64,000 bases of DNA from Natrinema sp046097095 (GCF_046097095.1 NZ_CP175698.1:1860001-1924000), one strand, 5' to 3'. Positions 52,758 through 63,666 are shown, counted from the stretch's first letter. Program-made: numbers and translations. Notes: generated by a model from the sequence alone, not told the origin.

Positions 52758-54113
52758 ATGTCTACTCGATTACGACATCCACTCGTCGCCGTCGCTGTCG
52801 CGCTGCTCTTGACGATTCCGTGGATCGGAACGTTCGTTTCCTATGGCGGTTACGGAACCGTCCATCCGAGCGAAAACATCGCGGCCGGTCTCGTCGTGGC
52901 CGTCGCCGGAACGGCGATCCTCGGCGCGGCGTTCCTGCTCGCATGGGCGGCCGAAACCGCAGAGAAAGACGTCCCGCGGGCGTTCGCCATCGCGGTGCTG
53001 GCGGTCCTGGCCGTGGCGCCCGAGTACGCCGTCGACGCGTTGTACGCCTGGCAGGCCGGTGCCGGCTCCAGTGAGGCGGCAAACCTCGCGGTCGCGAACA
53101 TGACTGGCGCGAACCGAATCCTCATCGGTATCGGCTGGTCGGGAATCGCACTGTTCAGCATCTACCGTGCGAAGCGCACGTCCGATCCGGCGGTCGAACG
53201 GCGGTCGGGGGTCCTCGCGGACGTGGTCACGCTGGACCGCGACATCTCCCTGGAGATCGTGTTCCTCCTCGTCGCGACGGCGTTCGCGTTTTTCGTCCCG
53301 CTCGGCGGCGGGATCGGTGTGGTCGACACGCTCTTCCTCGTCGGCCTCTATCTGCTCTATCTGCTCGTGATCATCCGCGGTGACGTCGAAGAAGCCGAAG
53401 AACACACCGGTGTCCCCGCGTACTTCCAGCGGTATCCCACGCTCCGACGGGTGTCGGTCGTCCTCGTCGGGTTCGCGTTTTCGGGCGCGATCATCTTCAC
53501 TGCGGTGCATCCGTTCGCGGAGGGCCTCGAGCAGGTGGGCCTCCAGTACGGTATCCCCGAGTTCTTTATGATTCAGTGGCTCGCTCCGCTGGCTTCGGAG
53601 AGCCCCGAGTTGATCGTGGTCGCCTATCTCGTGAACAAAGCGCGGACGACCGCCGGGTTCAACGCGCTCATCTCCTCGAAGCTCAATCAGTGGACGCTGC
53701 TCATCGGGACGCTCGCGATCGTCTATTCGATCTCCGCTGGGAGCATCGGAGCGCTCCCGTTCGATTCGAAGCAGGTCGCGGAAATCTGGATCACCGCGGC
53801 CCAGAGCTTCTTCGCGATCGCTATCCTGTTGAACTTCGAGATCAGCGCCCGCGAGGCGCTCGTGCTGCTCGGGCTGTTCGTCACGCAGGTCCTCGCGGAG
53901 TTCTACGTCATTCAGGCCTACACCGAACCGGCCGTCACTGATCTCAGCATAACCTTACTCTACGGCTATACTGCCGTGTACGTCCTGCTCGGCATCGGCC
54001 TGTTCCTCCGGCGACGCGACAGCGTCCGCGAACTCCTCGAACGGACCGCCTCGACCACTCGGGCGGCGATCGGCCGAGAGACCAGGCCGTCTCAGGCGGA
54101 GCACGCGGACTGA
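52758..54113 (+). CDS. Sodium/calcium exchanger-family membrane protein
   Basis: 451 residues with 11-12 membrane helices. Two alpha-repeat regions of the cation/Ca2+ antiporter family are visible: LLAWAAETAEKDVPRAFAI...AVAPEYAVDAL in the first half and WLAPLASESPELIVVAYLVNKARTTAGFNALISSKLNQW in the second; the acidic residues inside these repeats are the likely ion ligands. A short cytosolic loop (VEEAEEHTGVPAYF) separates the halves. Promoter TATA-like TCTTATATGA lies about 40 bases before the ATG. The ion is not certain. Confidence 0.85.
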   Translation: MSTRLRHPLVAVAVALLLTIPWIGTFVSYGGYGTVHPSENIAAGLVVAVAGTAILGAAFLLAWAAETAEKDVPRAFAIAVLAVLAVAPEYAVDALYAWQAGAGSSEAANLAVANMTGANRILIGIGWSGIALFSIYRAKRTSDPAVERRSGVLADVVTLDRDISLEIVFLLVATAFAFFVPLGGGIGVVDTLFLVGLYLLYLLVIIRGDVEEAEEHTGVPAYFQRYPTLRRVSVVLVGFAFSGAIIFTAVHPFAEGLEQVGLQYGIPEFFMIQWLAPLASESPELIVVAYLVNKARTTAGFNALISSKLNQWTLLIGTLAIVYSISAGSIGALPFDSKQVAEIWITAAQSFFAIAILLNFEISAREALVLLGLFVTQVLAEFYVIQAYTEPAVTDLSITLLYGYTAVYVLLGIGLFLRRRDSVRELLERTASTTRAAIGRETRPSQAEHAD

Positions 54114-54235
54114 CTCGCCGGTCACCGACGACCCGACGACTCTCGAAGCGCGGTCCGGCGACGCATCGTCTCCGCCCGCTTCGCCGCCTCGCGTAATGCG
54201 AGCGCGTAAAGTAGCTCGATGCCCTGATACCGATA

Positions 54236-56299
<2,064 letters not shown>

Positions 56300-56545
56300 A
56301 CGAGACCGACTCTCTGCGTGAGTCGACCCCGGTCGTCGAGAATTTAGCGCTTTCACGGATTTCGCCGGCTCGAGGTACTTCCGAGTCGGTAGATTAGCCG
56401 AGTCGAGATCGCAGACCGGCCCACGATACGTACGAGCCGTGTTCGGCATTGCTCGAGGAGCACAGCGCCTGCGACGAGTAACGACGCGATCGATGCAGAT
56501 GAAGAAGCGAAGCAGATGACAGAAGCGTGGGCTCAAGACTCCTGA
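56300..56545. other. Gap before the duplicated module, with a coding relic
   Basis: No intact gene. The last 66 bases (56480-56545) are an open stretch reading NDAIDADEEAKQMTEAWAQDS and a stop, acidic and helical like the C-terminus of a lost protein. Upstream of it the frame breaks. Confidence 0.4.
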
Positions 56546-56813
56546 ATGGACGGTGGTCACACCCCCGATACGGAAAGTGTTGCGTCTGACATCTCGAGCA
56601 AGTACGGTGATGCTGACTCCGTTGATCGAGTGAAACCGTGCGCTCAGGTACGATCCAGACGACGGATATAATCGCGAAGGATTGTGAGTTACCAATAACT
56701 GAAATGGTAATACAACTTCGCCAGAAAGCTCTACTAGCCCGCGAGGCGGGGAATATTATATGAGCGATCTGTTCGATAACGTCTGATACACGAAACTAGG
56801 ACCTGAGAATTAA
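56546..56813 (+). pseudogene. Decayed mini reading frames of module copy 1
   Basis: Three small frames correspond to those in copy 2. The first (56546, MDGGHTPDTESVASDIS...) has lost two bases relative to copy 2, so its end (DGYNREGL) falls out of frame. The second (56704-56763, MVIQLRQKALLAREAGNII) is open. The third starts inside the stop of the second (ATGA overlap, 56760) and reads MSDLFDNV, then an in-frame TGA where copy 2 has CGA, then YTKLGPEN and a stop. These are relics of a small-gene operon. Confidence 0.55.
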
Positions 56814-56818
56814 GACCC

Positions 56819-57643
56819 ATGTATGACGAGAAACAACTACAAAATCGGCGTGACGAGAAAAAGGGGAGTGTCGACAACTCCTACTGGGCGATCAACGCTT
56901 CACAGGATGATGGAGAACCGTATACAACGGCCGTTGAGGCGTTGTCGTACAAGGCAGTCGAAATTGGATCGTGCGAGCTTCAATTAGGAAACGTCGAAGC
57001 AGCGCGAGAGTGGTTCGCACGCGCGGCGCTCGCGGAGCGGTCGTATCTGTACCAGTTGGTCACTCGGTGGGATGATCTGGGACCGGTTGCACAGACGAAA
57101 GGAGGGAAGCGGTCGCTGTCAGCGATTACGAACGCACTGCTTTCCGGCGACCACCACCTGATTACGGCCGTTTCGGAACAGGTCCTGACGCTCGACGGTG
57201 AGTATCGCGACAATTACGCCGAGACCGACAAACAGTACTGGAAAGCCTGTACAATCGCGACACTCGCCGACCGCGATGACACAGCGGCTGCGGAGTATCT
57301 GAATATATACAACGGTCTCTTAGACGACGAGAATCTCGACCCACACTCAGATGCGCTCGTTCGATCGTTCACTGGCTTCATCGAGGACGATCGGGAGCAG
57401 GTATCGGAAGCACTTCGGCAAATGGTCGACTACCACGGGTCGATCATAGACGAACTCCCGAGTCGGCTCGAGCCGATAAACCGCGTCGGCTGTGCACTCT
57501 TGCTCCTCGCTCGTGACCGTGTGATGGCTATCGATATCGACAGTAGGTATCTCCCTGACGCACTCGACGAGTACGGTATCGACGGTGAGATCGAACTGCC
57601 ACGGCCCGACTACCTTCGAGAGGAATTAGTCGTCGGCGAATAG
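56819..57643 (+). CDS. Imm49-like helical protein, copy 1 (tentative)
   Basis: 274 residues, all-helical, soluble. Repeated helix pairs such as SCELQLGNVEAAREWFARAALAERSYL and SAITNALLSGDHHLITAVSEQVL recall the helical-repeat layout of the Imm49 immunity family, but I am not certain of it. The N-terminal 75 residues and the last 31 (from YLPDALDEYG) are nearly or fully identical to those of the downstream paralogue, whereas about 80-235 differ strongly. Codons are more AT-rich than in the neighbours. No toxin gene is intact next to it. An accessory, possibly horizontally acquired gene. Confidence 0.6.
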   Translation: MYDEKQLQNRRDEKKGSVDNSYWAINASQDDGEPYTTAVEALSYKAVEIGSCELQLGNVEAAREWFARAALAERSYLYQLVTRWDDLGPVAQTKGGKRSLSAITNALLSGDHHLITAVSEQVLTLDGEYRDNYAETDKQYWKACTIATLADRDDTAAAEYLNIYNGLLDDENLDPHSDALVRSFTGFIEDDREQVSEALRQMVDYHGSIIDELPSRLEPINRVGCALLLLARDRVMAIDIDSRYLPDALDEYGIDGEIELPRPDYLREELVVGE

Positions 57644-57757
57644 CGGATCTCTGGCCTTGACCAGAACGGTCCTAAGATTCTCGAAAACATCGCCGACGGC
57701 ACGATTCTCTATAACAAACTACGAGAGAATCTCGACGAGTACGACAGTAATCGCTAG
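57644..57757 (+). pseudogene. Coding relic between the two module copies
   Basis: Directly after the TAG of the first large gene, 37 codons stay open in the same frame (RISGLDQNGPKILENIADG, then TILYNKLRENLDEYDSNR) and end in TAG at 57755. It looks like the C-terminus of an unrelated protein, such as a small nucleotidyltransferase, though that identification is a guess. Copy 2 has no such extension. Confidence 0.4.
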
Positions 57758-57793
57758 TCGATCATCCCATGACTAGCGGGCAGGTCAATATTA

Positions 57794-57937
57794 ATGGACG
57801 GTGCTCACACCCTCGATACGCAAGGTGCTGCGTCCGGCATCAAGAGTCGATATGGTAACGCTGATTCCGTGGAAGATGCCGTTGAAAGAGCGATGGAAAG
57901 GGGTCCGGAGAGTGGATACGATCGGGAAGGATTATGA
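57794..57937 (+). CDS. Small open frame of module copy 2
   Basis: 47 codons, beginning MDGAHTLDTQGAASGIKSRY and ending SGYDREGL. The start and end match the broken counterpart in copy 1, which suggests it was once a real gene or the end of one. No family recognised; could be a relic itself. Confidence 0.35.
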   Translation: MDGAHTLDTQGAASGIKSRYGNADSVEDAVERAMERGPESGYDREGL

Positions 57938-57953
57938 GTTACCAATAACCGAA

Positions 57954-58063
57954 ATGGAAACACGATTTCGCCAGAAAACTCTACTGGCCCACAAGGCAAG
58001 GATCATTATATGAGCCAGTTATTCGACCGTGTACGACACGCCAAACTGGGACCCTCAAATTAA
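57954..58063 (+). other. Two overlapping mini frames before the second Imm49-like gene
   Basis: 57954-58013 reads METRFRQKTLLAHKARIII; its stop overlaps the ATG of 58010-58063, which reads MSQLFDRVRHAKLGPSN. The same two frames, with the same lengths and ATGA overlap, occur in copy 1. The large gene starts six bases later. Confidence 0.4.
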
Positions 58064-58068
58064 GACAC

Positions 58069-58893
58069 ATGTACGACGAGCAACAACTACAGGATCGGCG
58101 TGACGAGAAAAAGGGGAGTGTCGACAACTCCTATTGGGCGATCAATGCTTCACGGGAAGATGGAGAATCGTATACAACGGCCGTCGAGGCGTTGTCGTAC
58201 GAGGCAGTCGAAATCGCATCGTGCGAGTTACATTTAGGGAACGTCGAAGCAGCGCGCGAGTGGTTCGCGCGCGCAGCACTCGCCGATCGGTCGTACCTTC
58301 ACCTGTTTACCACCCGCTGGGAGGAACTCTCGCCAAGTACGCAGACGAGAGGTGGGACTCGAGCACTATCGGCGGTGCACAACGCGCTATTGGCCGGCGA
58401 CCATCGCCTGCTCGAGACTGTGACCCAGCAGGTCCTGACGCTCAGCGACAACTATCCGACCGAGTACGGCGGTACTGGGGAATATTACTGGAAAGCCTGT
58501 ACCATCGCGTATCTCGTTGAAGACGACCCCGAAGCCGCTCGAGACACTCTCGAGGCATACGTCCCCGTGGTAGAAGCGGACGATCGAGGCAAACACTCAG
58601 AAGGATATATCCAGATGCAGAGAGGTCTCATCGAGAGTGACCAAGAGCAGTTCCTACACGCGATCCACCAGATGCTCGAACAGTACGATGCTAGCGTCGA
58701 CGAACTGCCGAGTCGTATGGAGCTGATGAGCCGCCCTATCGCCGCTCATCGGTTCCTCGCTCGCGATCGTGGAATGGATGTCGATATCGACAGTACGTAT
58801 CTCCCTGACGCGCTGGACGAATACGGTATCGACGGTGAGATCGAACTGCCGCGGCCCGACTACCTCCGAGAGGAATTAGTCGTCGGCGAATAG
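58069..58893 (+). CDS. Imm49-like helical protein, copy 2 (tentative)
   Basis: 274 residues, paralogue of the protein at 56819 and of identical length. Matching ends (MYDEQQLQDRRDEKKGSVDN; YLPDALDEYGIDGEIELPRP) flank a divergent centre, e.g. TVTQQVLTLSDNYPTEYGG against AVSEQVLTLDGEYRDNYAE. Function unknown; the helical repeat pattern is compatible with an Imm49-type immunity protein. It is followed after 75 bases by a lipoprotein gene of ordinary haloarchaeal composition. Confidence 0.6.
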   Translation: MYDEQQLQDRRDEKKGSVDNSYWAINASREDGESYTTAVEALSYEAVEIASCELHLGNVEAAREWFARAALADRSYLHLFTTRWEELSPSTQTRGGTRALSAVHNALLAGDHRLLETVTQQVLTLSDNYPTEYGGTGEYYWKACTIAYLVEDDPEAARDTLEAYVPVVEADDRGKHSEGYIQMQRGLIESDQEQFLHAIHQMLEQYDASVDELPSRMELMSRPIAAHRFLARDRGMDVDIDSTYLPDALDEYGIDGEIELPRPDYLREELVVGE

Positions 58894-58968
58894 TGAACCA
58901 CTAGTCCCGACCTCGTCCAGCGCCTCTTTTCCTCTGGATTTATTATTCTCTTCTGAACTGTACGGTGC

Positions 58969-60168
58969 ATGAACGACTCGAGACGCCGATACCTGTCGAT
59001 CGCGAGTGTAGCGGCGCTGAGCGTCGGTGCCGGCTGTGCGAATTTGCTTGATGAAACGTCCGACGATGGGTGGAACAGGGCTGCCGGTACCGGCGGCGAC
59101 GACGATCGAGATACCGTCGAGCCGAGTGTCGAGCCCGCACACGGTGACTGGCCATCGTTCCAGCGAACGGCACGCAATGACGGGTACTCCCCGTCGACGG
59201 CACCGACGGACGAACCTACCGAACGCTGGTCGACGACGCTTTCCGGTGCGATCGGTGATCAGGTCGCAGTCGTCGATGGGACCGTCTACGCCGCGACTGA
59301 CGACGGGACCGTCCACGCGCTCGATGCAGCGTCGGGTGACGAACAGTGGACCGAATCGCTCGAGGGTGGTCGTGCGCAGTGTCCGTGTTTCGTCGACGGA
59401 CAGATCGTCGTCGGCACTGACACGGGCGAACTCGTCGCCCTGAACGCGACCGATGGCAAACTGGAGTGGACGGCCGAACTGGCTGGTCCCGTTTCGGGAC
59501 CGACCGCGGCCGATGGGACCGTCTACGTCGGGACGAGCGAGGAGCCGACCGCGTACGCGATCGACGCCGCGACCGGTGACGAACTGTGGTCGACCCCGTT
59601 GGCCGTTGACGCCGATGACTACCCCGCCGTCGACGGCACCGGTGTCTACGTCGGTGCCCAGAATGGCTGGGACGGTCGGGTGTACGCCCTTGAGGCGATA
59701 GACGGCTCCGATCGGTGGGAGTACGGCGGAACCCGAATGCAGCCACCGACTGCCGCCGAAAGCGGAGTTCTGGCTCCCTTTTCGACGATCGAAGTTCTCC
59801 CGAGAGACGACGGCTCTCGTCGGCAAATCGGAATAACGGGTGAGGTTCTCGCGTCACCGGCCGCGACGCCGGACCTGATCGTCTACGGAACCGACCTCGG
59901 CTTCGTCGGCGCTGTCGGTCACGACCGCGACGGGAACGACACAGGCTGGGGCCGCTCGCTCGGACAGTACGCAATCTCAGCACCCGCCGTCACCGACGCG
60001 GCCGTCTACGTGACCATGATCGGGCCGGAGCTGTTCGCGCTGAACGTCGAGACCGGCACCGACCTGTGGTCTCGCTCGCTCGAGGGAACCACCGGGACTG
60101 CGCCGACGGTCGCCGACGGGGCAGTCTTCGTCGGCACCGACGAAGGCCGGCTCGTCGCGCTCGAGTGA
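58969..60168 (+). CDS. PQQ-like beta-propeller lipoprotein
   Basis: 399 residues. The N-terminus RRRYLSIASVAALSVGAGC combines an Arg-rich (Tat-like) start and a lipobox with Cys near 23, so it is exported and lipid-anchored. After an acidic linker come seven to eight propeller blades marked by repeats of the type VDGTVYAATDDGTVHALDA and GTVYVGTSEEPTAYAID. Such proteins resemble BamB/quinoprotein propellers but lack a dehydrogenase context; ligand unknown. It ends three bases before the stop of the convergent exporter gene. Confidence 0.87.
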   Translation: MNDSRRRYLSIASVAALSVGAGCANLLDETSDDGWNRAAGTGGDDDRDTVEPSVEPAHGDWPSFQRTARNDGYSPSTAPTDEPTERWSTTLSGAIGDQVAVVDGTVYAATDDGTVHALDAASGDEQWTESLEGGRAQCPCFVDGQIVVGTDTGELVALNATDGKLEWTAELAGPVSGPTAADGTVYVGTSEEPTAYAIDAATGDELWSTPLAVDADDYPAVDGTGVYVGAQNGWDGRVYALEAIDGSDRWEYGGTRMQPPTAAESGVLAPFSTIEVLPRDDGSRRQIGITGEVLASPAATPDLIVYGTDLGFVGAVGHDRDGNDTGWGRSLGQYAISAPAVTDAAVYVTMIGPELFALNVETGTDLWSRSLEGTTGTAPTVADGAVFVGTDEGRLVALE

Positions 60169-60171
60169 TGA

Positions 60172-61398
60172 TCACAGCACGCCGAACCCGAACTCCGCCA
60201 TCCCGAATACCGGCCCCCACAGGAGGTTGAGTGCGACGCCGACGACGACGGCGGGCAGGAAGTTGTAGACCGTCGCGACGATGGCGGCCTTGGCGTCGAC
60301 GGCCAGTAGCGGGAACAGGGCGTCGCCGTCCTGACAGATCGCGTTGGCGGTCAGCGCGGAAAACGGCAGCCCGCCCTCGGCGTAGACGCTGGCCAGCAGG
60401 ATCTGCGGGCCACAGCCGGGGATCACCCCGACGACCGCGCCGCCAATAGGTGCCAGCACGCCGGCCGCGGCGGCGACGGTGGCGACGTTCACGCCCGTAA
60501 AGAGGACGGCGTATTCGTAGACGAGGAAGGCCACGAGCACCCAGACGGTGACGAAACTGGTCTCCATCGCCGCGTGGGTGAGCGCGTCGTAGACCGACGA
60601 GAAGGAGTCTCGAGCGCGGGCGATCTCCCCTTCGCCGACGTAGTGGCGGCCGACGGCGTAGAGGTACAGCGAGAGCACCGCACCGGCGATGCCGACGAGG
60701 GTGAAGAGTCCCTCGAAGCTGGGGCCGAGCGTGAGCGCGACCTCGGGGCCGCCTCGAAGCAGGTAGAGCACCCCGAGGACGAGGCCGGCGGTGGCGGTTA
60801 CCCACCATGCGACGTGTGCGCCGTGGGAGAGCGGCGTGAGCACTCGAGAGTAGCGATCTGGACCGGACTCGTGGGCGTGGGTGGGGGCCGGGCCGCAGTA
60901 GTCGTGGGCGGGATTCGGTCCGATGCCGCCGTCGACGGCGGTGCCGCCGTCGGGCGTGGCGGCGGGCGTGAGCCGAGCGACGGCGGCGTCGACGCGAGAA
61001 ACGCCGAGGCCGACGGAGTCGACGAGGTAGCCGGTCGCGACGCTCGCGACGAAGGCGATGGCGTAGGCGTACAGCGCGGCTTCGGGCGCGAGCGCGAGGA
61101 TGACGAACGCGGAGTCGCCCGCGGTCGCGCCCAGCGTCGCGACGACGGTCCCGAAGCTGACGGTCCCGCGGACGTACAGCGGCATGACGACGATCGCACC
61201 GCCACAGCCGGGCGTCAGTCCGAGCAGGCCGCCGAACAGCACCTGCAGCCGCTCGTTGTCCTCGAGTGCGCCGATGACGGCCCCGTCGGTCCGGTACTGG
61301 AGCAGGCCGAACGCCAGCACCGTCACCGCGACGAACGCGCTCACCTGGACGTACCCGTCTCGGAGCGACGCGAGGAAGACGTCCAGCACCGCGTTCAT
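60172..61398 (-). CDS. Putative 10-helix heavy-metal/manganese exporter (ArsP_2 family)
   Basis: 408 residues, about ten membrane helices in two repeats. Each repeat has a related motif: GLTPGCGGAIVVMPLY near 59-74 and GVIPGCGPQILLASVY near 330. These PGCG motifs define the putative heavy-metal exporter family called ArsP_2, annotated elsewhere as a manganese transporter. A His/Cys-containing cytosolic loop (about 150-175, PAHDYCGPAPTHAHE) splits the halves. The metal is not known. Confidence 0.82.
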   Translation of the reverse strand: MNAVLDVFLASLRDGYVQVSAFVAVTVLAFGLLQYRTDGAVIGALEDNERLQVLFGGLLGLTPGCGGAIVVMPLYVRGTVSFGTVVATLGATAGDSAFVILALAPEAALYAYAIAFVASVATGYLVDSVGLGVSRVDAAVARLTPAATPDGGTAVDGGIGPNPAHDYCGPAPTHAHESGPDRYSRVLTPLSHGAHVAWWVTATAGLVLGVLYLLRGGPEVALTLGPSFEGLFTLVGIAGAVLSLYLYAVGRHYVGEGEIARARDSFSSVYDALTHAAMETSFVTVWVLVAFLVYEYAVLFTGVNVATVAAAAGVLAPIGGAVVGVIPGCGPQILLASVYAEGGLPFSALTANAICQDGDALFPLLAVDAKAAIVATVYNFLPAVVVGVALNLLWGPVFGMAEFGFGVL

Positions 61399-61587
61399 AG
61401 CGCCTCACTCGCTGCGTGTGGACTAGCGAACCAAAGATTAGACATCTCTAAAAATAGAATTAGCGCCATAGAGTAAATAGTTGCTGGTGGCTATCGGCAT
61501 CGACCCCATGTCTTGAGCGCCCGACGGACTTACGCCACGCCGTTGTCGAATGTGCGAAAACGGTCCGACGACGCGGCGTTGCTCGCG

Positions 61588-62910
61588 TTACTCGCGCTCG
61601 TGCTCGTCACGGAGGTGTTCGATCGCGTGGAGTTCGACCACGGGGACGAGTTTGGCGATGGTGAGGAAGAACAGACAGACCATGCCGATCGTCCCGAGGA
61701 TCGACGCGATTTCGATCAGACTCGGGATGTAGACGCCCGGAACGGCCGAGTAGATATCGAACGTCGGGTGCAGGAACCCTTCGACGACGAACAGCACCTT
61801 CTCGAGGATCGTCGCGGTGAGGACGGCGAGGCCGGAGATGACAGCCCGTCGCTTGGTAAACAGCGTCGGTCGAATCGCCTGGGCGAAAATGTATGCCAGC
61901 GTGACGAAGACCAGCGCCATCGACGTGAGGTAAATGGGGTTCGTCGCTCTGGCGACGGCGGCGTGGGTCAGCGCGACCGGGGCCTTGAAGAGTCCGGTGA
62001 TGTTCTGCTGGAGTTGGAGCCAGAGGAAGAGCAGACAGAAGAACCCGAGCCACAGGAGCAATCCGCGGAAGATGTCGTCCGTGAAGATGTGGTCCCAGTC
62101 GTAGGCGTGTCGGAACGAGAAGGCGAGGATAATCACGCCGCTGATGGCGGAGGTCAGCGCGATGGTGAGAAACTGCGGCCCCTGAACGCCGCCGAACCAG
62201 GTTGGATAGTTCGGTAACACGGCGAACAGCCACGGGATGACGCCGCCGTGGAGCAAGAGCGGAGCCATGATGATGATCGCCAGCGCGAGCCACCAGACCA
62301 TCCGATCGACGATCCGGTCTTCCGTCTCGGTGTAGCCGATCGTCATCATCCTGTAGAGCGGATCGAGCCGATCGGGCAGCTGCTCTCGCAGCCGGCTCAC
62401 GTCGTAGCGCAGGGTCAGCGAGAGGTAGGTCGCCGTCAGCACGAAGTAGGCCGTGATGACCGTCACGTCCCAGACGAGCGGCGAGGCGTGGACCGTGATG
62501 TGGTAGTGACCGATGACGCTCGTGACCATCCGGTCCGGGCGGCCGAGGTGGACGATAATGTAAAAGCCCGCCGCGGACAGCCCGCTGATGGTTAGCAACT
62601 CCGCAAGTCGCGCAACCGGCATGTACCGATCCATACCGAGCAGGCGAACCGCGGCCGAGAGGATGATCCCCCCGTGGGCGATGCCGACCCACCAGATGAA
62701 CGCGCCGATGTAGACCCCCCATGTGACGCCGCCGCCACTCCCCCAGTCACCGAGGCCGGTGACGACCAGCCCCTCCTCGAGTTGGTAGGCCCAGCCGACG
62801 AGGAAGGCAAGCAACGCCAGCCCGGCGATAGCGACCATGATGAAGTACGTTCTCGAGGTCGTTCCGACCGGCCGCAGGATGTCGGCCTCGCTCGGCGTTT
62901 TCGTCCCCAT
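61588..62910 (-). CDS. nrfD: NrfD/PsrC-family membrane subunit
   Basis: 440 residues with about ten membrane helices; a member of the NrfD/PsrC/DmsC-like family that binds menaquinone and passes electrons to an Fe-S subunit. Seen: GWAYQLEEGLVVTGLGDWG near the N-terminus and GAFIWWVGIAHGGIILSAAVRLL, both typical. Such subunits are usually encoded with a ferredoxin-like and a molybdopterin subunit; neither is next to it, at least on the downstream side. Start at the ATG at 62910; six codons upstream another ATG is possible. Confidence 0.85.
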   Translation of the reverse strand: MGTKTPSEADILRPVGTTSRTYFIMVAIAGLALLAFLVGWAYQLEEGLVVTGLGDWGSGGGVTWGVYIGAFIWWVGIAHGGIILSAAVRLLGMDRYMPVARLAELLTISGLSAAGFYIIVHLGRPDRMVTSVIGHYHITVHASPLVWDVTVITAYFVLTATYLSLTLRYDVSRLREQLPDRLDPLYRMMTIGYTETEDRIVDRMVWWLALAIIIMAPLLLHGGVIPWLFAVLPNYPTWFGGVQGPQFLTIALTSAISGVIILAFSFRHAYDWDHIFTDDIFRGLLLWLGFFCLLFLWLQLQQNITGLFKAPVALTHAAVARATNPIYLTSMALVFVTLAYIFAQAIRPTLFTKRRAVISGLAVLTATILEKVLFVVEGFLHPTFDIYSAVPGVYIPSLIEIASILGTIGMVCLFFLTIAKLVPVVELHAIEHLRDEHERE

Positions 62911-63005
62911 TGTGTCACAGTAGTGCACGGTATGGCCCTCCTTTCCTCCGTGCGGTGCATGTGCAAGCTACGAGTCCCCTCGAGCACTGCGGATCGCCGG
63001 GCGGG

Positions 63006-63533
63006 TCACAGCTCGAGCGTGTACACCACCTCGCGGTGCTGCTCACCGCCGATCTCGACTTCGTCTTCGTCGGTCGGTTCGAAGCCGTGGGCTTCGTAGA
63101 ACTCCCTGCCGCCCTCGTTCGAGGCGAGGTCGATCGCGCGCATCCGCTTCATATTGAAGTCTCGCAGGTCTTCTCGCAGCCGTTCGTACAGCGCCGTGCC
63201 GGTCCCCTCGCCCTGGTGGTCCGGATGAACGGACAGTCGGAGTACGTCGCCTTCCTCCGCGGTGACGACGCCGTGGGCGAAGCCGACGATCTCGCCGTCG
63301 TCGGACGTAGTCCGACCGCTCGCGGAGTCGCGCTCCGCGCTGTCTACTTCGGCGACGATGAACGCGGTGCCGGGCTTCGAGAGCGCCGTCTCGAGGAAGT
63401 CGTCGCCGTACCACTCGTCGATGGTCTCGTCGATGGTCTCCGCGTCGAGTTCGTCGTAGGTGTCGTGCCACGTCTCGCGGGCAACGGCTCTGATCTGCTC
63501 GTGGTCGCCGCGGGTTGCCGGTCTGATCTCCAT
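63006..63533 (-). CDS. GNAT-family N-acetyltransferase
   Basis: 175 residues. Acetyl-CoA binding motif A is at LSVHPDHQGEGTGTALYERL (about 90-110), followed by motif B around YEAHGFEPTDED. Starts MEIRPATRGDHEQIRAVAR, typical. The C-terminus (EVVYTLEL) is shared with the next gene upstream, a paralogue. Substrate unknown. Confidence 0.88.
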   Translation of the reverse strand: MEIRPATRGDHEQIRAVARETWHDTYDELDAETIDETIDEWYGDDFLETALSKPGTAFIVAEVDSAERDSASGRTTSDDGEIVGFAHGVVTAEEGDVLRLSVHPDHQGEGTGTALYERLREDLRDFNMKRMRAIDLASNEGGREFYEAHGFEPTDEDEVEIGGEQHREVVYTLEL

Positions 63534-63666
63534 ACCGGGCCTACGATAGCAAGTACCAAAGTGGTACTACCTCACTGTGTAAGGTGTCGTCGGGCAGGGA
63601 ACACACCCGGCGTCGCAGCCCGGCCGCTACCGCACTCGAGCGGGTCTCCCCGGGACGAAACCGGTC

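Larger units (their letters stand above)
56546..57643 (+). repeat. Tandem module, copy 1
   Basis: Unit of mini reading frames plus a 274-residue gene; it repeats 1248-1250 bp further on at 57794-58893. The flanks of the large gene (last about 125 bases upstream and last about 100 bases of the coding region) are the best conserved. The two copies are separated by 150 bases of unrelated sequence. Confidence 0.85.
57794..58893 (+). repeat. Tandem module, copy 2
   Basis: Second copy of the module at 56546. Its upstream small frames are less damaged than in copy 1. Confidence 0.85.

Noticed and set aside
59990..61408. 472-codon open frame overlapping the metal-exporter gene in another frame
   Set aside because: Nearly half arginine; the ten-helix exporter with PGCG motifs explains the region.
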